Assembly: GCA_009823505.1 (NCBI GenBank)
Contig: VZQC01005922.1
Coordinates: 649,323-713,322 of the forward strand
DNA length: 64,000 nt
Direction: 5' to 3'
Origin: Rhizomys pruinosus
Taxonomy: Eukaryota; Chordata; Mammalia; Rodentia; Spalacidae
Part shown: in pieces, positions 9,506 through 21,077 of the stretch
Numbering within the stretch: position 1 is the stretch's first letter
How the letters are laid out: each line of letters starts with the position of its first letter
The notes under the pieces: model-generated
Seen by the model: only the letters and a program-made list of their open reading frames with translations
Database searches by the model: none
What the model was told of the DNA's origin: nothing
Position numbers and translations under genes: made by a program

Positions 9506-10767
9506 GAATGCTCCCAAGCCTCTTTGATCATCTCCTTCGTGCAGCCCTTTCCCAAAACAACAGAGAAGGAAGGGTAGTCCTGTCCTGATCGAGAAGGCAG
9601 AGCATCCCACCCAGAGAACTCACAGTCTGCAGAATCTACCTTGGGCTTGCTCTGGCATAACTGTCAGTGTAAATCCTCAGCTCCCTTCTCAGGAAACCCA
9701 GTCATTTGTCATAGGCACAGTGCGTGACTAAGAAAGACATCTCCTTCCGGCCTCCAGCATCACATAATTTATCTCCCAGAACAGCTGCAGACCCTTGAGC
9801 ACAAATCTGTGGGAAGTCGGAACATGTGATACAGCGGTCACCCATCCTCTTGTGACCCTCCACAGATAGGCATCAGCCTCCCTCAGAATGAGGGACTAGA
9901 AGCCGGAGGCAACCTGCGAGGTCAGCTCATCCAAAATCAGCCCAGGTGGGCAGAAGTCAACAGATCTCCCCAGGAATCGTAGCATCTGCAGAGGAAGAGT
10001 ATCTGCGGGAGCCTGTGAATCCTACAGGGATGGAAGGAGGAACGCAAAAGAAGGAGAGGGAAGGAAGCCAGCCCAGCCGTGGCAGGAAGCCTTCAGACTC
10101 CTGCAAAAAGCCCTCCACAGTGACATACTTGTGTCCCCAGCTAGAAGGAAGCTCAGAAGGAACTTACTGCAAAATTTGTTCTGTTTCTTTGAGCAGATGG
10201 GAAATGACCTTTCTGCTCACTGAACGTTTTAGTGGCAAGCCTGGGAGTGGAACTAGGGACCCCTGCCTGGCACACAGCACCTGCTCACACAGACAGAATA
10301 TCCATTCTCAGTAAATAACTCATGAAGCATCAATTACATGCAAGCCTTTGCTCTAACTGCACATGGATCACAGATGACAAACGAATCATCTCACAGGAAA
10401 TATTTAATATAAATTGTGGTAAAAAGCACGTGGTGTAACCAGGCCCCTTGCTTCTTCTGTGGCTGGAAATCAGGAGCTAAGATTTGAAGAATTTCATACA
10501 TGAAAACTGGACCAGAATCCCATGGAAGAGCCCTCTTCTCCCCTCCACTTCCCCTCACAGAACTTTTCTAAGCACAGCTTTGCTCCAAACAAGCCAGAAC
10601 CATTTCTGGCTTCCATACACTTCCCATACAGACTCAGTTTATTGTAATCCAGTCATTAGCATTCGAGGACCCACCCGAGGGTTCCAGCATCCTCCAAACC
10701 CCTTGGTGAGTGGGAACCAGATGTGGTTTGGAATTCTCTCTGCCCCAAGAATTCCAGACCTCTTCCA
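9506..10767. other. Low-copy sequence, nothing recognised
   Basis: It is the longest repeat-poor stretch in the first 20 kb. Frames at 9946-10314 and 10484-10825 on the + strand have no recognisable family, no good initiation context and no visible exon structure, so I do not call genes. Confidence 0.35.
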
Positions 10768-11172
10768 TTCTAGTTTCCTTTCAGTTGCTGTGACAAAACA
10801 CTCTGGCCAAAACCAACTTGAGTAAGAAAGGGTTTATTCAGCTCACATCTCCTGAATCACAGCTCATCACTGAGGTAGCTCAACATAGGAACTCAGGGCA
10901 GGAACCTGGAGGCAGGAGCTGAAGCACAGGCCATGGAGGAATGCTACTTACTGGCTTGCTCCCCTGGCTCATGCCCAGCCTGCTTTCTTATACTGTACAT
11001 AACAACCTGCCCAGGGGTGACACCACCCACACTGGGCTGGGCCCTTCCACATAACTCAACAATCAAGACAATACTCCATAGATGTGGCCACAGGCCAGTC
11101 CAATGGAGCCAATTCCCCAATTGAGGCTCCCTCAACCCAGGTGTGTCAAGTTGACACTAAAGCTATCCAGGA
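10768..11172 (-). mobile_element. ERVL/MaLR-type LTR, near full length, antisense
   Basis: On the + strand it runs from gttgctgtgacaaaacactc through agaaagggtttattcagctc and caggaacctggaggcaggag to gtgtcaagttgacac. These are the landmarks of a very common rodent LTR in reverse. It is the best preserved copy in the window. The 63-codon frames on both strands are shadows. Confidence 0.7.
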
Positions 11173-11221
11173 CACCATCCCAGCATCTGCCACAGACCTG
11201 GATACACCACTTCAAACAAAG

Positions 11222-11269
11222 AGATGAATGAATGAATGAATGAATGAATGAATGAATGAATGAATGACT
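11222..11269. repeat. (GAAT)n microsatellite
   Basis: About eleven uninterrupted copies of the tetranucleotide aatg run from gatgaatg to gaatgact. Confidence 0.97.
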
Positions 11270-11455
11270 CCACGAGCCGTAAGACAATGAAAACTATGGG
11301 CTTCCTGTTGCTCCCTGGCCAGCAGAGTCCAGCCGGGCTGAGGTGTCCCATGCCCAGCTCCTATTGCCAGGAGAGAAGGGAACGCAATTCAGCCTGCTTC
11401 TTCTAGGTGGTGTCTGGTTTTTTTAAATATAGCCTTATTAAAACTCCCTCCTCTT

Positions 11456-11610
11456 AGCCAGGTGTGGTGGCACATACCCTTAATCCTAGCACTTGGGAGG
11501 CAGAGGCAGTCACATTTGTGTGGGTTCAAGACGAACCTGGTCTACATAGCAAGCTCTAGGCCAGTTTGGACTACAGGGAGACCCTGTCTCAAACAAAAAC
11601 AAAAACAAAA
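11456..11610 (+). mobile_element. B1 SINE with target-site duplication
   Basis: It runs from gccaggtgtggtggcacata to gagaccctgtctcaaac with an (AAAAAC)n tail. Direct repeats aaaactccctcctct before and aaaacctccctcctct after the element mark the insertion. Confidence 0.9.
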
Positions 11611-11680
11611 CCTCCCTCCTCTCAATTGCCCTCTTAAAGCATGGAAAAGTCCTTGGCTTCTGGTCTATGAGAAAACTCAG

Positions 11681-11905
11681 GGCTGGAGAGATGGCTCAGT
11701 GGGCAAATCACTTGCCACACAAGCGTGAGGACCTGAGTTCAAATCCACAGAACCTACGTAAAGCTACGTATAATGTGGCAATGCAAAACTATAATCCCAG
11801 CATTCCCACAGTGAGATGGGAGGCAGAGTTAGGAGAATCGCAAGGAGCTGCCACTGTGCACAAGTCCAGCTCCCCACTGACACTGGGGCCTGAGACAACT
11901 TTGAG
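11681..11905 (+). mobile_element. B4 SINE, 3' truncated
   Basis: A tRNA-like head (ggctggagagatggctcagt, acttgccacacaagcgtgag) is followed by a B1-like part (ataatcccagcattcccaca). The expected ctctggcctccac tail is missing. Confidence 0.75.
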
Positions 11906-13951
11906 TTTTAACTTCCTCTCTGTCTAAGGCATTTCTTTACACCAGGAACCATATCAATCTTATGGAACTTTCTCCTATCCCCACAAAAGTCATAAACTCT
12001 CTTTGTCCTATGGGAGTTGAAGGCTGTCCCACTCAGAGCCTTGTCCTGGTGATGTCATGTCTCCCAGGCCCTCCTGCTTCAAAGCCTCATCATCGCCACC
12101 TGTGGCTGTGAGCCTGGAACTCTCCTAAGCCGTGCCAACCCTCCTCTATTTTTATAAGTTATAACACCTCCCAAGAATCACATGGCACACTTAACAAGGC
12201 AACCCTGAGATGCAGGTCAGGGCATTTTGACTCTGGACTTCAAGCACTCCATAAAGCCTCTCAGGACCATGGTGCCTTCAGAGACTGTCCTCCTTTGGGT
12301 CCAGCCCAGCTAAGGTTTCCCTGGAAACTCATCCGTATCTAACCTCTTCCTTACTCAGCATAATGCCATCGGCAATTGCCTTATGTGTGGCACAAATCCC
12401 TTGGATCTAAGACCATACATGTGTGCCACATGCCGTGCTGCAGCGAGGGTTGTTTTGTTTTCCATTTTGCTTAGCTGATGTAAGACGCATGCCCAGGCAA
12501 TCGGCACAGGTTTTGAGAGTTAATTTGAATTCTGTCAGCCTGGGTGTCATTAGAAAACCCTGCCAATACAGCAGTAATGAACATCTGGAGGGCCAAGCAA
12601 AGACAACAGCTGATTCTCCTAAGCTACAGTGGCACTGAGAACGCTGGACAGGCAATCAGAAGACATAGAAACCAGAGAGAGGAAAGGGAAAATAAGGGAA
12701 AATGGGACCTTTGCCCCCAGTCCTCCCTGGGGGACAGTGTATTGGCTCTCAGTAGTAGGCTGGACAGGCGGGAACAACATTCAGTTCAGAATGCCTCCAT
12801 GCAGGTGAGTCCCTGGTGCTTCGGGAGATGCCTGGAGAGTCACCTGGCTCGGCAGACTGCGAGGGGTCCCAGTGCAGGCATTTCTGCCTAGCCTGGAACT
12901 TGTGTAAGAGTCTGTCAGGTAAGCCAGGGAGGAGAACGTGCCAGAGGAGGGGGCGCCAAAGAGCAGCCCAGATGCTACAGTGTTTGGAGGAGCTAGCTAG
13001 AGGCCAGTGCAGGGCTCAATCCCACAGGTACAGCGATGACATGAGTCTTCCCAGAACCGTATTACAAATAAATCATTGGCCATCCTCAGGGATATGATGA
13101 GTGGAGGATGCTGTGTTCAGGGCACCCCTTTTCTCCCACAGCCCCTTAGTTCCTGTGGCATCCTAGATTAAGGAGCATGACAGCAAGGTCTTCATTCTTA
13201 CAGGACCCACAGAGAGCAAGCATAGCAGGCAGGCATGAGAGGCACCCTGGGGATTGGCCGAGGGGCTCTTTAGGTGGTGGTGGAATTCCTTCTCTGGAGA
13301 GATGTGAATAACGTCTACCTCTCAGAAGGTCCCAATAATGAACCAAAGCACCATCCCACCAAAGTTCAACTGGGAAAACCAATGAGCTTATTGGACTTAC
13401 TTACAGAGCATAGGCAAAGGATTGTTTAGGGGATTATGGGTGACCCCAGAGCAGCTACACTGGAAAGTCTTCACATGGAGGCTTCGTAGGTGGAACCCCT
13501 TCAGTTAACTTGCCCCAGCCTACATATCCTAGCACCCCTGCCCCAAATCCTGATGCCACCTGCAATTAGCTAAAAACTGCACACTAATGGCTGGGAGTTG
13601 ATGGACTCGCAAGTGAGTGTCTAACACCCTCTCCATCCTCTCCTGGACGGAATATGAACAGTCGGTCAGTCCACTGGGCCAGTCCTGAGCTCTGTTGAAG
13701 ATGGCAGCTGTTTTGTTACTCTGAGGATGGTATTCTATAACAGGTGGCGTGTGCATGATGGTGGATCAAAGGTAAGGCGGGAACGACAGGCCGGAAGTTG
13801 TGAGCTCCATTTCCCGAGAGAGCGTTCCAGGTGGAAGACCCAGAAAGGGCAGGACAGAAAGTAGCTGGAGAACGACCATCACGTGCACACCACCTGCTAT
13901 GTGGAGGGACCTCGCTCCAGGATCTCGCTGTGCATAGAAAAGAGGAACTTC
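11906..13951. other. Low-copy sequence, possible conserved segment near 12400-12640
   Basis: There are no repeats over 2 kb. The segment 12400-12640 is AT/GC mixed and non-repetitive, with homeodomain-like gttaatttgaattctg and gtaatgaac. Frames such as 12544-12891 lack domain features and credible splice sites. It is either an unannotated exon-poor region or a regulatory region. Confidence 0.3.
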
Positions 13952-14225
13952 GGGGGCTGGAGAGATGGCCTATCGGTTAAGAGCGCCGATCGCTCTTGCA
14001 GAGGACCTGGGTTCGATCCCCACCACCCACATGGCGGCCGAGAACCTTCTGAAACTCCAATTCCAGGAGAACTCCAGTTCCAGGGGAATCCGACACCCTC
14101 TTCTGACCTCCACGGCATTGCACGACACGGGTGCACACACTTGCATGCGGACAGTACATTCATACACATACAGAAATAAATTTAAAAAAAATAAAAATAA
14201 ATAAAAAAAAGAAAAGAGGAGCTTC
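13937..14225 (+). mobile_element. Young-type B2 SINE with target-site duplication
   Basis: The body at 13952-14210 has the head ggctggagagatggcctatc, the promoter-like ggttcgatccc box, the 17-bp internal duplication (aactccaattccaggag then aactccagttccagggg) and an A-rich tail. The flanks gaaaagaggaacttc (13937-13951) and gaaaagaggagcttc (14211-14225) differ once. Confidence 0.93.
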
Positions 14226-14368
14226 ACCTGGCCGCCTGCTGGGGCTCGGCCAGCCACTCTTACCTTTCATGTGACCATTTCAGCCCCAACACAGGGGAAG
14301 GATTCTTGCGGTGTTTGGTTCTCTTCCTGGGCATCATCCTCCAGCACTTTAAGGATTCCATTTAAAAT

Positions 14369-14534
14369 AGCCAGGTGTGGTGGCGCACGCCTTTAATCCC
14401 AGCACTCGGGAGGAAGAGGCAGTATCTCTGTGAGTTCAAGGCCAGCCTGGTCTACAGAGCAAGCTCCAGAACAGCTGGTACTAAAAGGAAGACTCTGTCT
14501 CAACAATACCAAAAACAAAACAAAAACAAAAAAA
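14369..14534 (+). mobile_element. B1 SINE
   Basis: The B1 runs from agccaggtgtggtggcgcac with a tail of (CAAAA)n. A second B1 head fragment follows at 14547-14572. Confidence 0.9.
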
Positions 14535-14546
14535 ATTCATCAATAA

Positions 14547-14572
14547 GCCAGGCATGGTGGCACACTCTTTAT
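14547..14572 (+). mobile_element. B1 head fragment, about 26 nt
   Basis: The first bases of a B1 (gccaggcatggtggcacac) are present and then stop abruptly at ctttattttt. There is no body or tail. Confidence 0.7.
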
Positions 14573-15175
14573 TTTTCTAAGCTTACAATTGTATTCAGAG
14601 TTTTTGTTTCTTTGGGACTAAATTTTGTTTATTTATGCTTACCCAGAAAATCATCTGGTGAGTTTCTTTAGCAACACGTCAGTCCCTTTGGCTCCTTGTC
14701 AGTCTCCATGTCTAGCTCCTATGCACCTCGCCTTATGTGCTCTTTGTGCTCCAGTTTTTACTCTCCAACATGAAGGTGCAGTGCTTTGGGGGCCTCAGGT
14801 TTGACACACGTTAACGTCTTCATTTTTACTTATAGCTACATTTCCAAAGGTTTGCAGATTGTAGTTTATTAGAGTAAATCCTCATGACACTCTACTCATT
14901 GTAACTTGACATGTCTCATTCATCTTGAGATATACATATATATGTATATGTGTATGTATATGGTTTTCACGTTCCCATTTCTTTAGTTACTGATCCATGG
15001 CAGTTCCAATTTTCTCTTTAATTCAAAAGTTATTTAGGAAATGGTCATAATGTTTTGCATGTATTTTCATTCTTTTTTCATGTTGCCATTTTTACTGCTT
15101 GTATTTCAAAACAATAACCTGTACAACTTCCATTGGAAGAGTTTGCTAGAAGGTAGGTTTTGTTTGTTTGTTGAG
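14573..15175. other. AT-rich low-copy sequence, possibly old LINE-1
   Basis: Nothing is certain here. The stretch around 15018-15075 (aaaagttatttaggaaatgg) resembles decayed antisense LINE-1, but not strongly enough to call. A short (TATA)-rich run lies at 14932-14962. Confidence 0.3.
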
Positions 15176-15349
15176 GTTTTTGCTTGCTTTTTTTTTTTTT
15201 GGCTTTTTGAGACAGGGTCTCCCTTTAGTCCCAGCTGGTCTGGAGCTCACTATGTGGACCAGGCAGGCCTTGAGATCCACCTGCCTCTGCCTCCCAAGTG
15301 CTAGGATTAAAGGCGTGTGCCACTACACACGGCTTTTTGCTTGCTTTTT
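15176..15349 (-). mobile_element. B1 SINE, antisense, with target-site duplication
   Basis: The reverse-complement B1 has its T-rich tail at about 15191-15201 and its head (cactacacacggct) at about 15334. It is flanked by tttttgcttgctttt on both sides. Confidence 0.92.
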
Positions 15350-15499
15350 AGAGTGAAATGTTCCTGCAGACACCCTGTCATCACTGGGAAAGGCATTATT
15401 CCCAACCTGAAGGGCGCAGCGTTATGTGGAAGCCATGAAGCTATCCAGATAATTCCACTACTCAGAGATCGCACATCCTTAAGCACACAAGAAGCACCC

Positions 15500-15800
15500 A
15501 GTGTGTTAGTTATGTTCACCACATTGGGACCAAGTAACTAACAACAAGAGCAACTTACTGCCTCCCAGTTCAGGGGACACAGTCCATCATGAGGAGGAAA
15601 GCCTGCCGGTAGGGCGGGTTAGTCCAGGCAATGTGAGTATGTGATCCTTCTAAGATAACCAGAAAGCAGGGTGGGGCTCTAACCCTCAAAGGCTTATCCC
15701 CAGTGGCCCATCTCTGCCACTGAGGCCCCAAACCTCCCCAAACAGCACCAGCAGCTGGGGATCAACTGTTCAAACAGATGAGTCTATGCGAGATGAGCTG
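15500..15800 (-). mobile_element. MaLR/ERVL-type LTR, antisense, diverged
   Basis: It has the same landmarks as the 4927 and 9125 copies: a ttagttatgttcacc end, a catgaggaggaaagcctgcc block and the ccagcagctggggatcaact end. Confidence 0.5.
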
Positions 15801-16202
15801 AAAGCTGTGTTGGTATTTTCCACTCTGTCCGTATTTCCTTTAAATTTTTCTTATGTTCACAAATACAGTCGAAGAGGCTATCTCGATCCAGAGCCTGTTG
15901 TTATCCCTGCTGTTATTTGAGACAAAGGGACAGAACCAGCAGAGTCACTGAGGGAAGGGAAGGAGGCACTCCAGGGGTCATTGCAGGGAGCTCTGTGTCC
16001 CAGAGCTGGACCTACCATCAGGCAGTCACTCATCAGCAACCGCTGCTCACGTCCAAGGCTGCTCAGTGCTCCCACTCCAGGAAATGGCAGGCATGAGATG
16101 AGTTTCCAGATTCCATTGCTTTGGACAATCATTCTACATAAACCATGAGCAGACTCACACAGAAATAGAACGCCAAGTCTAAGGAATTAAAATTCCCATA
16201 AC
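15801..16202. other. Low-copy sequence, nothing recognised
   Basis: No repeat signature is visible. An 84-codon minus-strand frame at 15878-16132 has no recognisable features. Confidence 0.35.
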
Positions 16203-16535
16203 AGGGCTAGGGAGTTGACTCAGTGAGCAAAGCATTCGCCATGCAAGTGTGAGGATCCCCAGAACACACTTAGGAAAGCTAGTTGTGGTGGTACACACGT
16301 GTAATCCCAGCACTAGAGAGACAGAGACTGGTGGATGCCTGGGACTCAGCCAGCCTCACCAACCAGGCAAACTCCAGGCCAGTGAGAGACCCTGTCTCAA
16401 AAAACAACATGGATGGCTCCTGAGAAGCAGCACCCAAGGCTGACCTCTGGCCTCCACACAAATGTGCACACATACATGTACCTGCATCCACCCACACATG
16501 CACCCAGAGGAACACACATCCACATGTAGACACAC
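16203..16535 (+). mobile_element. B4 SINE, near full length
   Basis: The order is tRNA-like head (actcagtgagcaaagcattc), B1-like core (gtaatcccagcactagagag), gagagaccctgtctcaaaa and the characteristic ctgacctctggcctccac tail, ending in a CA-rich region. Confidence 0.85.
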
Positions 16536-16782
16536 AGGTTCATGCATGCAGACTAAAGAAATTATAGTACCATCCCCTGCTATAGCACCATATCCATCTG
16601 GCCTAAAGCTATGAATGAGGCTTGGCCCCCTGTAGCCCCCCTTCAAGAACCTTCTGACTTATCTTGCATTCCTGATAGACAAGGTCCAGTAATTAGACTC
16701 AGGGCAGTGTCCACTGACTCCTCCAAAGTGAGGTAGTGAGCAGCTCATTTGACACCCCCATACCACTCTCCTTCTTAATTCC

Positions 16783-16938
16783 ATTTTTTTTTTTTTGTCT
16801 TTTTGATACAGGGTCTCCCTGTAGCTCTGGCTGTCCTGGAACTCACTCTGTAGACCAGGCTGGCCTGGAACTCATAGAGATCCACCTGCCTCTGCCTCCC
16901 AAGTGCTAGGATTAAAGGCCTGACCACCAAACCCGGCC
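16783..16938 (-). mobile_element. B1 SINE, antisense
   Basis: The reverse-complement B1 has its poly(T) tail at 16787-16798 and its head at ctgaccaccaaacccggcc. Confidence 0.9.
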
Positions 16939-17218
16939 TCTCAATCCCAATTTTTATCAATCTTTGAAATCTTGAAATTATCTTCTTATTGTTGATATCT
17001 GGTGTCAAAATAAGGCAAGCATAATTAACAGAACTAGAAAACATAAATTACAAACCATATTGCAATACCCCCGCACCAGACTGGCAAACTTAAAAATTCT
17101 AGCAATACAATGTCAGCCAGCACTATGGAGTCACAGGACTCCGGAGCATGCTAGTGGAACAGGAGATGGGCACGAAAGCTGGGAAAACAGGTAGGCCTCA
17201 TCTGGTAAAACTGAAAGT

Positions 17219-17240
17219 TTGCTTTGCTTTGCTTTGCTTT
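17219..17240. repeat. (GCTTT)n microsatellite
   Basis: Four copies of gcttt are followed by an A-run at 17241-17250. Confidence 0.9.
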
Positions 17241-17279
17241 AAAAAAAAAATAGTTTCAGATATTTATATAAGTTTAGTC

Positions 17280-17760
17280 ATGTTTACTGTCATTCTATCC
17301 TCTAGCTTCCTCTCACGTCCCCCAGAACCCTTCTTAATAAGTTTCCCTCCTATTCTGCAGTTCACGGTTGCGGAAACTTCTGGGAATCAAGAGACCAGTA
17401 GCTAAGTTAGATGAAGGAGAGGAAGCTTATTCACACCAGCAGACTGACACCCAGATCATTCCAGAACAGTGCCAGCCCCAAACTCAAGTTTGTAAAGAAA
17501 CCTAGAGTCGACTTCTATGCAGAACCTAGGCAAGCAAATGGAGAGTTCCAGGAGCACATAGTTGGTAGTTAAGCAAGCCATTATACATAAGGACTTGGTA
17601 TTCAGTGAAGATTTCAATAGGGACACCTGGTAGTTAAACCACAAGGGGCAGGGCAGAGTTCTTTTTACTTTCCTTATTCTCTTATCTCATCTTGCAGCCT
17701 TCCACAGTTTAAGGATTTTAGCAACCATTTCATTGCTAGTAAATTTTTATTGCACTCACA
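17280..17760. other. Possible decayed LTR, unclassified
   Basis: This moderately low-copy stretch has LTR-like composition, including cttctgggaatcaagagacc and a pyrimidine-rich ttctcttatctcatcttgc. I can name no family, so this is only a suspicion. Confidence 0.25.
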
Positions 17761-17770
17761 CATGATAGGA

Positions 17771-18537
17771 GGGATGTCCTCCTGCTCAGTGCTCCATGAG
17801 GGCAGGGATGTCGTCCTGCTCAGTGCCCCATGAGGGTAGGGATGTCCTCCTGCTTAGTGTTCCCTGAGGGTAGAGATGTCCTCCTGCTCAGTGCTCCACA
17901 AGGGTATTGATGTCCTCCTGCTCAGTGCTCCATGAGGGCAGGGATGTCCTCCTGCTCAGTGCTCCATAAGGGCAGGGATGTCCTCCTGCTCAGTGTTCCC
18001 TGAGGGTAGAGATGTCCTCCTGCTCAGTGCTCCATGAGGGCAGGGATGTCCTCCTGCTCAGTGCTCCATAAGGGCAGGGATGTCCTCCTGCTCAGTGTTC
18101 CCTGAGGGTAAAGATGTCCTCCTGCTCAGTGCTCCATGAGGGTAGGGGTGTCCTCCTGCTCAGTGCTCCATGAGGGTAGGGATGTCCTCCTGCTCACTGC
18201 TCCATGAGAGCAGAGATGTCCCCTTGCTCAGTGTTCCCTGAGGGCAGGGATGTCCTCCTGCTTAGTGTTCCCTGAGGGTAGGGATGTCCTCCTGCTCAGT
18301 GCTCCATGAGAGTAGGGATGTCCTCCTGCTCACTGCTCCATGAGGGTAGGGATGTCCTCCTGCTCAGTACTCCATGAGAGTAAGTATGTCCTCCTGCTTG
18401 GTACTCCATGAGAGTAGGAATGTCCTCCTGCTCAGTGCTCCATGAGGGCAAGGATGTCCTCCTGCTCAGTGCTCCATAAGAGCAGGGATGTCGTCCTGCT
18501 CAGTGTCCCCAGAGGGTAGGGATGTCCTCCTGCTCAG
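17771..18537. repeat. 34-bp minisatellite, about 22.5 copies
   Basis: The unit is gggatgtcctcctgctcagt followed by gctccatgagggta. It repeats without spacer for 767 bp. Variants differ in the last third: ccatgagggca, ccataagggca, ccctgagggta and ccatgagagta. A three-unit pattern (102 bp) is itself duplicated at about 17923-18126, showing higher-order expansion. The period is not a multiple of three and there is no sustained reading frame. It may be polymorphic in length. Confidence 0.97.
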
Positions 18538-19388
18538 GGGAGATCAGGGTCCCTTTGCCACTTTGCCAGAGTTCTTGGTCTCATTCAAAAAAAAAAAAAA
18601 AAAAAAAGAAGAGACTCAAATGGGAATCTTAAGACAATTATATTAAAATTTAAAGAACATCCTAAGGGCGAGCAAGCTATGAACCTCAACAATGGCCTTG
18701 AGGAGGAGAATGGAGGGGAGAATGGCAAAAGCTATGAAGCCAAGCTGCTGTAGAGCCAGCATGGAGACCACACAGGCGGTGGACTCATAGCCAAATGGCA
18801 GGGAGAAGGAAGCACTAGAGAACACATATAAAGACAGCACTAAGCATTAGGAAAAGCATGGTTAGAAAACAAGCATAAAGAAGACAATGGGAGATTACGT
18901 GTTTCTGAAGAATTCAAACAAGCAGGCAAAACTTACAGAGAACCCCATGTCTGTGTGTGACTCAATCCACAAGAAGTACACTAGGCAGGAATGTGAGGAG
19001 CAGAAGTTCACCATCTCATTAACATACTAGGTATTCTGCCCAAGTCCTTCGCATGACTTAAGGTGAACCTACCTTCCTAGGGATCATCCTGTGACCAGGT
19101 CATCTGGCAAAACTGGAAAGTTGGGTCGTCCTCCAGACCAGGGAGTCTTATAGCTTTGACCAGCTTTAAAGGGTTTATTGTTACTGCAACCTTAGGAGGC
19201 AAGCAGCCCACTTAATTCTGTCTCCATTTTGTAATTAGTGAATTTTATGAATTACTATAAGCTTCCAAGAATTTGTCATGGTAGAAAATCAAAGTGGACT
19301 GGCCTTGATTTGGAAGATTTAGAATGAGGAAGCCATGTTAAGGCAAGGGCAGGCCATGTACACCCAAACTTCTATATTTTATCATTTG
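18538..19388. other. Low-copy sequence, possible decayed LTR
   Basis: An A-run lies at 18586-18607. The stretch 18608-19260 has LTR-like features (ttaagacaattatattaaaa, then ttctgtctccattttgtaat) but no family that I can name. No gene is evident. Confidence 0.3.
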
Positions 19389-19679
19389 TTTATTTTTTAA
19401 GGGATTCTACAATATAAAGGCACAATTGTTTTCAGATCACATTAATGTTGCTCAGTTTGCCATACAATTACGTAATTGGTGCTAGCATCCAAAGATGAGG
19501 GATACCATTCCTCATTTGTTTCTCGTGGACCCTGTTACTTCACTCAGCATGATATCTTCTACCTCCAACCATTTACCTGCAAAGTTCATGATGTCATCTT
19601 TCTTCACTGCTGCATAGAACTCCACTGTGTAGATGTACCACATTTTCTCTATCCAATCGTCAGTTGAGGGGCACTTGGG

Positions 19680-20720
19680 TTAGTTCCAGCTCCTTGCTAC
19701 TGTGAAGAAAGCTGCAATAAACATGGCTGTGCATGTATCTCCATGGTAAGATGAGTCTTGTGGGAACATACCCAGGACTGGTATGGCTGTGTCAGGTGGC
19801 AAGTTCATTCCAAGTCTTCCAAGGGTTCTCCACACTGCTTTCCATAGTGGCTGTATGAGTTTACATTCCCACCAGCAGTAGATGAGTGTTCCCCTTTCCC
19901 CACAACCTCTCCAGCACTTGGTATCATTTGTTTTCTTGATCCTAGCCAGTCTTATTGGAGTAAAATGATATCTTAAAGTGGTTTTAATTTGCATTTCCTT
20001 AATGATTAGTGATGTTGAACACTTCTTAAGGTGTTTCTCAGCCATCTCTAATTCCTCACTTGTGAAGTCTCTGTTCAGCTCTTTGCTCCATCTATTGAGT
20101 GGGTCATTTGTTTTCTTTCTTCTTTGTTTTTTGAGTAGTTTATATATTCTGGAAATCAATGCTTTGTCAGATGTATCTGCAGTGAAGGTTTCCTCCCACT
20201 CTGTGGGATTTCTCTTCACTTCCTTGATTGTTTCTTTTGATGTACAGAAGCTTTTGAGTTTGATGAGGTCCCATTTGTCAATTGTCGACCTTAATTCTTG
20301 TGCAGCTGCTGTCTGATTTAGGAAGTCTTTTCCTACGCCTATGTCTTGTAGTCTGCTGCCAACTTTTTCTTCTATCACCTTCAGAGTTTGGGGTTTCACG
20401 TTGAGGTCTTTAATCCATCTGGAGTTGACTTTTGTACAGGGTGAGAGGTAGGGGTTTAATTTCATTCTTCTACAAGTGGTGACCCAGTTTTGCCAACACC
20501 ACTTGCTGAAGATGCTGTCTTTCCTCCATTGTGTCTTCTTGGCCCCCTTGTCAAATATGAGGTGGCTGAAATTGTATGGACTCAAGTTTGGGTCTTCGGT
20601 TTTGTTCCATTGGTCAACAGGTCTGTTTTTGTGCCAGTACCAGGATGTTTTTATTACTATATCCCTGTAGTATAGTTTGAAGTCTGATATAGAGATTCCC
20701 CACTGTGTTACTCTTTTCAC
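19680..20720 (-). pseudogene. LINE-1 ORF2 C-terminal remnant, copy A
   Basis: A 346-codon open frame covers the ORF2 region downstream of [18 protein letters not shown] near the start, KWCWQNW, then the C-terminal cysteine motif. Here the motif reads CWRGCGERGTLIYCWWEC, so the expected histidine of the CX3CX7HX4C pattern is tyrosine; copy C keeps histidine. It ends at a premature stop after ARSWN. It encodes no functional protein by itself because the endonuclease and RT parts upstream are in other frames. Confidence 0.88.
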
Positions 20721-21077
20721 TCAGGGTTGCTTTGGCTATTCGGGGTATTTTGTTTTTCCAAATGAAATTAAGAAGTTTTTTTTCCAAGCCTATGAAGAAA
20801 CTTTTGGGGATATTAATTGGGATTGCATTAAATCTATTACAAGAGTTTGGGTAGAATGGACATTTTTACTACATTAATTTTCCCAATCCATGAACATGGG
20901 AGATTTTTCCATCTTCTGATGTCTTCTTCAATTTCCTTCTTCAAGGGTTTAAAATTTTTGTTGTAGAGATCTTTGGTGTCTTTGGTTAGGTTTGTTCCTA
21001 GGTATTTTATTGTTTTTGAGGCTACTGTGAGTGGGAACGTCTCCTTGAATTCCTTCTTCAGGTGCTTGTTGTTGGTG

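Noticed and set aside
13883..14257. Overlapping frames of 60-98 codons in several phases
   Set aside because: All are translations of a B2 SINE. The same peptides recur at every B2 in the window.
17771..18537. CRISPR-like array
   Set aside because: The repeats are contiguous without unique spacers and the surrounding DNA is rodent. It is a minisatellite.
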